This document shows positions 7,161 to 10,856 of a stretch of 10,856 nt of DNA, one piece after another. The stretch is from an uncultured Coriobacteriales bacterium (GTDB lineage: Bacteria; Actinomycetota; Coriobacteriia; Coriobacteriales; UMGS124). The stretch spans positions 1 to 10,856 of the forward strand of contig CAIFEU010000079.1 in NCBI GenBank assembly GCA_903789505.1, in the 5' to 3' direction. The notes under the pieces were generated by a model that had not been told where the DNA came from, did no database searches, and worked only from the letters and a program-made list of their open reading frames with translations. Numbering within the stretch: position 1 is the stretch's first letter; every line of letters begins with the position of its first letter. The translations under genes and the position numbers were made by a program.

Positions 7161-7201
7161 GAGGCGGTGAACGGCGCAAACGAGACGGTGAACGGCACAA
7201 C
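7161..7201. repeat. Two-copy tandem repeat, 21/20 bp, upstream of fdnG
   Basis: Copy 1 (7161-7181) and copy 2 (7182-7201) share the form GAGRCGGTGAACGGCRCAAC, with one extra A in copy 1 and two A/G differences. A weaker related piece, gccgtggacggc, lies nearby at about 7126-7137. A repeat of two helical turns places identical bases on the same face of the DNA, as expected of paired binding sites for a regulator. No known regulator motif is recognised. Confidence 0.6.
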
Positions 7202-7251
7202 GAACGACTCAAAGGTGAGTTTCAAGCAAGGATGCGAATGCAAGGTGTTCA

Positions 7252-7289
7252 CTAGGGGTGATTTACATATTCCACACGTTCACACCTAG
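7252..7289. promoter_or_regulatory. Inverted repeat overlapping a candidate fdn promoter
   Basis: The arms ctaggggtga (7252-7261) and tcacacctag (7280-7289) match in 9 of 10 positions around an 18-bp A/T-rich spacer. On the minus strand the spacer contains GAATAT and TATGTA, possible -10 boxes, with TTGTGG about 18 bp upstream of GAATAT as a poor -35 box. The dyad would let a dimeric regulator sit over the promoter of the fdn operon. The promoter match is weak (three of six bases in each box); the dyad is the firmer part. Confidence 0.4.
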
Positions 7290-7352
7290 ACCACAACTAT
7301 CGTTCCCGCAGCTCAGAGACGTGAAATGCGCGGTTCGTCCACAGCCCACGCG

Positions 7353-7376
7353 TTCGCAAAGTCCCCGTTCATGTCC
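7353..7376 (+). repeat. Solo copy of one arm of the 7971-8109 element
   Basis: This 24-bp stretch (ttcgcaaagtccccgttc and 6 more bases) matches 8013-8036 at 21 of 24 positions, and the match continues loosely on both sides (cgcg before, cg and cccc after). The partner arm that makes a hairpin at 7973-8036 is not found next to this copy, so the unit is conserved here without its hairpin. Confidence 0.6.
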
Positions 7377-7970
7377 GCCCCGACACGCACGCGGGCGAGC
7401 AAGGCTTCTCGCAAACCGCCGCATGAAGCGAGGGTGCACCCGCCTATCTGCACGCATGCACCCTCGCCTCGAGCCACTCCGTCGTGTGTGATTGATTCGC
7501 CCTGCGGCTACGCCACTATTCATTGAGGTCGGCCTCCTCGCCCAGCTTCTCCGGGGTCGACCGTGCGGCCCCACCTGATCGAGCATGCGAAACGACGTGG
7601 GCGAGCGTCTCGAGGCTCCGGGAGTGTCGGGCCGACGCGAGGCGCATGGGCAGGCGCGCCCAGCCCGCTGCAACGCGACCCGGTCGAAGCCGGTGACGGA
7701 GCGTCGCAAGAACCAGTTCGGGCGCCGATGCGTCAACAATCGGGCTTTGCGTATGTCCGCTCGCCGGATTTTACCGGGCAGTTCCCCTACGACCTGTGCG
7801 CTGTTTCACGTTTTCCCAGCTCAGGTGAGTGCATGAATAATGGCGTGCACCCAGAAGCGTTCACCTCCCCGTACAAGGGCATACGCAACGCCGTTCTTTT
7901 GACGCACGGAAGTGCTTCGAGTGCGCAAAGGGTGGGAATCTCCGCCGGGATCCCAATACCGTCCAGCGCC

Positions 7971-8109
7971 ATGGACAAGACCGGGGACTCTGCGAAGCCG
8001 GGGCCTCGCGCGTTCGCAGAGGCCCCGTTCCTGTCCGACCCCCCGCGCTCCCCATACGCGATCGGGTCCCGCGCGCAACCCAGCTCGCACGGGACCCGAT
8101 CTTGTCCAT
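7971..8109. other. Large multi-stem self-complementary element, possible structured RNA or terminator of lysC-asd
   Basis: Three inverted repeats nest in 139 bp. P1: ATGGACAAGA (7971-7980) with TCTTGTCCAT (8100-8109), 10 of 10. P2: 7973-7996 with 8013-8036, 21 of 24 pairs around a 16-nt loop. P3: ATCGGGTCCCG (8061-8071) with CGGGACCCGAT (8090-8100), 11 of 11. P1 and the base of P2 share 7973-7980, so the closing stem and the full P2 are alternatives. An alternative 9-bp pairing inside P2 (7999-8007 with 8019-8027) also competes. The element begins about 80 nt after the asd stop in the leftward transcript. It may end lysC-asd transcription, but it lacks a U-run on either strand. It may equally be an RNA with switching folds or a mobile repeat. 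Confidence 0.55.
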
Positions 8110-8191
8110 CTCAGCCGCACGCCGGCGCTCCCGCCCGTTGCCCGGGCAGGCTCCCCGCGCTCGCGCGCTCGCCGCGCGCGTCCGTGCGTCC

Positions 8192-9397
8192 CTACTCCTC
8201 GCGCGCGTCCTCGCCCTCGCCGGTGCGGGCGGCGTCGGGCAGCAGCAGCTGGGCGATCATGACCGCGTTCAGCGCGGCACCGCGCAGCAGCTGGTCGGCG
8301 ACGACCCACAGCGCCACCCCGCGGTCGCCGTCGACCGTGGGGTCGCGGCGCACGCGCCCCACGAAGGTGTCGAACGACCCGGCGTGCATCGCGGGCATCG
8401 GGTAGACGTTGTTGGCGGGGTCGTCCTCGAGGCAGACGTGCTCGCCGCGCACGATTGCGTCGCGCACGTCCTGGACCGAGACCGCACGGTCGAACTCGAG
8501 GTTGATCGACTCCGAGTGGCAGCGCATCACCGGCACGCGCACGCAGGTGGGCGCCACGCGGACCGTGTCGTCGCCGAAGATCTTCTTCGTCTCGACGACC
8601 ATCTTCCACTCCTCTTTGGTGTAGCCGTCGTCGTGGAAGACGTCGATGTGCGGGATGCAGTTGAACGCGATCTGGTGCTGGAACGCCTTGACGGTGGGCG
8701 GCTCGCCGTCGAGCACCTCGCGCGTCTGGGTGCGCAGCTCGTTCATCCCCTTGGCGCCGGCGCCCGAGGCGCTCTGGTAGCTCGAGACCACGATGCGGTC
8801 GATGTGGCCCAGGGCGCGCAGCGGCTGCAGCGCGACCACCATCTGGATCGTCGTGCAGTTGGGGTTGGCGATCACCCCGTTATGCCAGGCGACGTCGTAG
8901 GGGTTCACCTCGGGCACGACGAGCGGGACGTCGTCCTCCATGCGAAAGGCGCTGGAGTTGTCGATCATGACGGCGCCCGCCTCGGTCACGGCCTGGCGCA
9001 TCTGACGCGACACCCCCGCCCCCGCGGAGAACAGCGCGATGTCGACCCCCGCGAAGCTCTCCGGGGTCATCTCGCGCACGATGAGCTCGCCGTCGCCGAA
9101 CGGCAGGCGCGTCCCCGCCGAGCGCGCCGAGGCGAGCGCGCGCACCTCGCTGGCGGGGAAGTGCAGCTTGTCGAGGCACTTGAGCATCTCGCGGCCGACC
9201 GCCCCGGTCGCGCCGGCCACGGCGACCACCGGGCGCGCCGGCATCGGCTTGGACCACGACGTCCCGCGCGCCGCGGCGTCGGCGCGGGCGCGGCGCTGGA
9301 AGGCGTCCTCGTAGGGCGCCCGCCCGTCGGTGCGCGCGGACTGTCCCGCGGGCGACGCCTGGGCCTGGCTGTGGGTCTGCTCCTGTGCCTGCGACAT
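8192..9397 (-). CDS. asd: Aspartate-semialdehyde dehydrogenase
   Basis: This enzyme reduces aspartyl phosphate to aspartate semialdehyde with NADPH, the branch point towards lysine/diaminopimelate, methionine and threonine. The NADP-binding loop is GATGAVG (62-68). The catalytic cysteine is C181 in ANPNCTT, substrate-binding residues lie in SSYQSASGAGAKG (205-217), and the active-site histidine is H294 in RVPVMRCHSESI. The core (residue 52 on) is about 350 residues, as usual. The 51 residues before it are Gln/Ala/Arg-rich and probably disordered. They are unusual for the family, but codon third positions there are almost all G or C and GGTGAGG sits just before the ATG at 9397, so I keep the longer start. 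The alternative is M52 (9244), which has only a weak ribosome-binding site. The ATG directly follows the lysC TAG with no gap and in the same frame. It ends in TAG. Confidence 0.95.
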   Translation of the reverse strand: MSQAQEQTHSQAQASPAGQSARTDGRAPYEDAFQRRARADAAARGTSWSKPMPARPVVAVAGATGAVGREMLKCLDKLHFPASEVRALASARSAGTRLPFGDGELIVREMTPESFAGVDIALFSAGAGVSRQMRQAVTEAGAVMIDNSSAFRMEDDVPLVVPEVNPYDVAWHNGVIANPNCTTIQMVVALQPLRALGHIDRIVVSSYQSASGAGAKGMNELRTQTREVLDGEPPTVKAFQHQIAFNCIPHIDVFHDDGYTKEEWKMVVETKKIFGDDTVRVAPTCVRVPVMRCHSESINLEFDRAVSVQDVRDAIVRGEHVCLEDDPANNVYPMPAMHAGSFDTFVGRVRRDPTVDGDRGVALWVVADQLLRGAALNAVMIAQLLLPDAARTGEGEDAREE

Positions 9398-10663
9398 CTA
9401 CCTCACCACTTTCACCGAGTCGGAGCCGTCTGACGCGTCGTCGAGGCCGAACGCCGTGTGCAGCGCGCGGACGGCGAGCTGGCACTGGTCGGCGTCGATC
9501 ACGATCGAGATCCTTATGGGCGAGGTCGAGATCATCGAGATGTTCACGCCCACATCTGCCAGCACGCGGAACATCTTGGCCGAGACGCCCGGGTAGCTCT
9601 TCATGCCCGCGCCCACCAGCGACACCTTGGCCACGTGCGTGTTGATCTCGACGCCCTCGGCGTGGATCTGGTCGCTGATCTGCTGGCAGGCGGGGGTGAG
9701 CCGCTCCACGTCGTCCAAGGGCGCCGTGAAGGAGATGTCGGTCATGCCGTCGTGGCTGACGTCCTGGATGATCATGTCGACGTTGACGTTGAGCTCGGCC
9801 ATGCGCTCGAACAGCAGCGCGGCGACGCCCTTGGTGTCGGGCACGTGACGCAGTGTGATCTTGGCCTCGGAGAGGTCGTGGGCGACGCCGGAGATGACCG
9901 GCCCTTCCATCTTATCGCTTTCCATGTTCTCCTCAGCTTCCTTGATGTAGGTGCCCGGCCCCTCGACGAACGACGAGAGCGCGTGGATGACGACGCCGTA
10001 GTTGCGCGCGAACTCGACGGCGCGCAGCTGCAGCACGCCCGCCCCGTTCGCCGACAGCTCGAGCATCTCCTCGTAGGACAGGCTGTCAAGGCGGTGCGCC
10101 TTGGGGCAGACGCGCGGGTCGGCGGAGTAGACGCCGTCGACATCGGAGTAGATCTCGCACAGGTCGGCGTGGATCGCGGCGGCCAGGGCGACCGCGGTGG
10201 TGTCGGACCCGCCGCGGCCCAGCGTGGTGATCTCACCGCGGGAGTCGATCCCCTGGAAGCCGGCCACGACCACGACCTTGTCCTGGGCCAGGTCGCGGGC
10301 GATCTGGTCGCCCGAGATGTGGCTGATCTTGGCCTTGGTGTGCGTGTCGTCGGTGTGGATGCCCACCTGGGCGCCGGTGTGGGAGATTGCCCGCACCCCG
10401 AGCGCCTCGATCGCCATGGCCAGGACGGCCACGGAGACCTGCTCGCCGGTGGACAGCAGCATGTCCATCTCGCGCACGGGCGGGTTGGGGTTGACGGAGT
10501 GTGCGAGGTCGACCAGGTAGTCGGTGTTGTCTCCCATTGCCGAAACAACCGCGACCACCTGGTCGCCGGCGTTGTGGCGACGAACCAGGCGCGCAGCGAC
10601 GTTCTTGATGCGCTCCGCGGTGGCGACCGAGCTGCCACCGAACTTTGCGACGACGAGAGCCAT
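9398..10663 (-). CDS. lysC: Aspartate kinase
   Basis: It phosphorylates aspartate with ATP, the committed step of the aspartate family of amino acids. It is 421 residues, the size of LysC in actinobacteria and Bacillus. The kinase domain covers about 1-240: KFGGSSV (7-13), the STGEQ segment (71-75), GFQGID (135-140), TTLGRGGSDTTA (146-157) and YSDVDGVYSADPR (172-184). Two ACT regulatory domains follow, at about 266-340 and 345-415, where lysine and/or threonine feedback is expected. The start is ATG at 10661-10663 with AAAGG at 10669-10673 and 5 nt of spacing. A longer frame upstream has no such signal and no homology. An internal start in the linker probably also yields the ACT-only beta subunit (see 9923-9934). 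It ends in TAG, abutting asd. Confidence 0.96.
   Translation of the reverse strand: MALVVAKFGGSSVATAERIKNVAARLVRRHNAGDQVVAVVSAMGDNTDYLVDLAHSVNPNPPVREMDMLLSTGEQVSVAVLAMAIEALGVRAISHTGAQVGIHTDDTHTKAKISHISGDQIARDLAQDKVVVVAGFQGIDSRGEITTLGRGGSDTTAVALAAAIHADLCEIYSDVDGVYSADPRVCPKAHRLDSLSYEEMLELSANGAGVLQLRAVEFARNYGVVIHALSSFVEGPGTYIKEAEENMESDKMEGPVISGVAHDLSEAKITLRHVPDTKGVAALLFERMAELNVNVDMIIQDVSHDGMTDISFTAPLDDVERLTPACQQISDQIHAEGVEINTHVAKVSLVGAGMKSYPGVSAKMFRVLADVGVNISMISTSPIRISIVIDADQCQLAVRALHTAFGLDDASDGSDSVKVVR
9923..9934 (-). promoter_or_regulatory. Internal ribosome-binding site and start for a LysC beta subunit
   Basis: Inside lysC the minus strand reads GAGGAG, AAC, ATG, with the ATG (9923-9925) in frame at codon 247 and a second ATG at codon 252 (9908-9910). 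Starting there gives 175 or 170 residues made of the two ACT domains (NMESDKMEGPVISGVAHDLSEAK onward, position 246). Class alpha2-beta2 aspartokinases of Corynebacterium and Bacillus make their beta subunit from an internal in-frame start at this same linker. The 3-nt spacing for codon 247 is short, and codon 252 is better spaced from GGAAAG. Confidence 0.65.
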
Positions 10664-10705
10664 GCTGACCTTTCGCGACGGGGGTGGGCAAACGTGTTGG
10701 GACGA

Positions 10706-10711
10706 AGTATA
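10706..10711 (-). promoter_or_regulatory. -10-like box upstream of lysC
   Basis: The minus strand reads TATACT 43 nt upstream of the lysC ATG, five of six bases of the TATAAT consensus. The 17-bp-upstream position holds only a GC-rich CGCGCC, so there is no -35 box to match. A lysC-asd transcript would start about 35 nt before the ATG, which leaves no room for a lysine riboswitch. Confidence 0.4.
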
Positions 10712-10787
10712 GGGAAGCGCGGCGCGGCGGCGCGGCACATTTCGACGACTACGCGATGAACACGCCTATCTGCGCTGGTCAAAGGCA

Positions 10788-10809
10788 CGATTTGTTACCG
10801 ATCTGTTAC
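10788..10809. repeat. 11-bp tandem repeat upstream of lysC
   Basis: cgatttgttac (10788-10798) is followed directly by cgatctgttac (10799-10809), identical in 10 of 11 bases. The 11-bp period is one helical turn. It lies about 80 bp upstream of the -10-like box, in the range of an upstream regulator-binding site for either lysC or a gene beyond the window edge. Confidence 0.55.
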
Positions 10810-10811
10810 GC

Positions 10812-10854
10812 GGTGCGCCCGCTTCGGGCCACACGAGGGGCGGGCGGGCGCACC
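10812..10854. terminator. 10-bp GC-rich inverted repeat at the right edge
   Basis: ggtgcgcccg (10812-10821) and cgggcgcacc (10845-10854) are perfectly complementary around 23 nt. A competing smaller hairpin, gcccg-ctt-cgggc, lies at 10817-10829. It may terminate a leftward transcript entering from beyond the window. There is no clear U-run, and the flank is cut off by the window. Confidence 0.35.
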
Positions 10855-10856
10855 CC

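Larger units (their letters stand above)
6919..7251 (-). promoter_or_regulatory. fdnG upstream leader region
   Basis: This stretch of about 330 bases upstream of fdnG holds no gene I can support. Its left two thirds are very GC-rich low-complexity sequence. Its right third is lower in GC and carries the tandem repeat at 7161-7201. The nearest promoter-like sequence is farther upstream at about 7262-7275, so if that is used the transcript has a leader of over 300 nt. The open frame starting at 7252 on the minus strand has no ribosome-binding site and runs out of phase through fdnG, so I do not count it as a leader peptide. Confidence 0.4.
7290..8191. other. Gene-free region downstream of asd
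   Basis: I see no confident gene in about 900 bases. Much of it (about 7740-7980) is close to 57-60% GC, lower than the neighbouring coding DNA. Several open frames exist on both strands, but none has a recognisable domain. It contains the large self-complementary element 7971-8109 and a partial copy of one of its arms at 7353-7376. One short minus frame ending in TAG at 7516-7518 finishes EKLGEEADLNE, which looks protein-like, but it has no start with a ribosome-binding site. Confidence 0.5.

Noticed and set aside
3733..7170. Uninterrupted 1145-codon open frame on the plus strand, opposite fdnG
   Set aside because: It is the antisense shadow of fdnG and the start of fdnH: the translation is Val/Leu/Arg/Ala-rich with no domain, and its openness comes from GC-rich codon positions of the real genes. 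The minus frame has clear FdnG homology.
6233..7252. 339-codon minus-strand frame starting upstream of fdnG and overlapping it out of phase
   Set aside because: No ribosome-binding site at 7252, Arg/Pro-rich translation, and it runs through the SECIS region in the wrong frame.
7290..8191. tRNA or rRNA gene, or an insertion sequence
   Set aside because: No cloverleaf with a T-arm sequence, no rRNA stretch and no transposase-like frame could be recognised on either strand.
7833..8405. Plus-strand ATG preceded by AGGTGAG, opening a frame of about 190 codons
   Set aside because: The start looks acceptable, but more than a third of the frame runs antisense through asd, third positions are not strongly GC-biased, and it crosses the self-complementary element. 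No domain is recognised.
8102..9433. 443-codon plus-strand open frame over asd, and the similar 433-codon one over lysC (9458-10759)
   Set aside because: Both are shadows of asd and lysC. Their translations are Val/Asp/His/Arg-rich without motifs, while the minus frames carry complete catalytic motifs.
10664..10856. Lysine riboswitch upstream of lysC
   Set aside because: The 193 nt available show no recognisable L-box core, and the only -10-like box would give a leader too short to hold one.

Overview
The window is very GC-rich chromosomal DNA, and every protein-coding gene I can support lies on the minus strand. It holds a respiratory formate dehydrogenase operon (fdnG-fdnH-fdnI-fdhE), an aspartate-family amino acid operon (lysC-asd), and the first 42 codons of another Tat-exported protein at the left edge. 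GC-saturated third codon positions, exported redox enzymes with twin-arginine leaders, and an FdnG-type enzyme with its own FdhE fit an anaerobic high-GC Gram-positive, most likely a Coriobacteriia/Eggerthellaceae-type bacterium. That placement is inference from style, not from a marker gene.

Layout from left to right. 1-128 (minus): start of a Tat-signal protein running off the edge. 129-1190: about 1.06 kb without a credible gene, containing extreme G-runs, three copies of a 25-bp repeat and a C-rich tract. 1191-6918 (minus): the formate dehydrogenase operon. 6919-8191: about 1.27 kb without a confident gene, containing the fdn leader and likely control region, a tandem repeat, an inverted repeat and a large self-complementary element downstream of asd. 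8192-10663 (minus): lysC then asd. 10664-10856: lysC upstream region, with a -10-like box, an 11-bp tandem repeat and a GC-rich inverted repeat at the right edge.

How the genes work together. FdnG is the exported catalytic subunit and carries selenocysteine at a UGA codon followed by a textbook bacterial SECIS. FdnH has four [4Fe-4S] ferredoxin motifs and a membrane anchor. FdnI is the four-helix cytochrome b that passes electrons to the quinone pool. FdhE is the cytoplasmic maturation factor. The genes are packed with a 13-nt gap, a 1-nt overlap and a 1-nt gap. LysC and Asd catalyse the first two steps from aspartate towards lysine, methionine, threonine and diaminopimelate.

The most unusual observation is that the fdnG reading frame, otherwise complete and without frameshift over 1056 residues, contains two in-frame TAG codons (6046-6048 and 5413-5415) besides the UGA-Sec codon. 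Either this is a freshly broken gene or sequence error, or amber codons are read through here. Related to this, the lysC stop codon is TAG, it is followed directly by the asd ATG in the same frame, and five of the six complete genes end in TAG. Other notable signals are an internal ribosome-binding site and start in lysC (separate regulatory beta subunit), and several unexplained repeats and structured elements in the three gene-free stretches.
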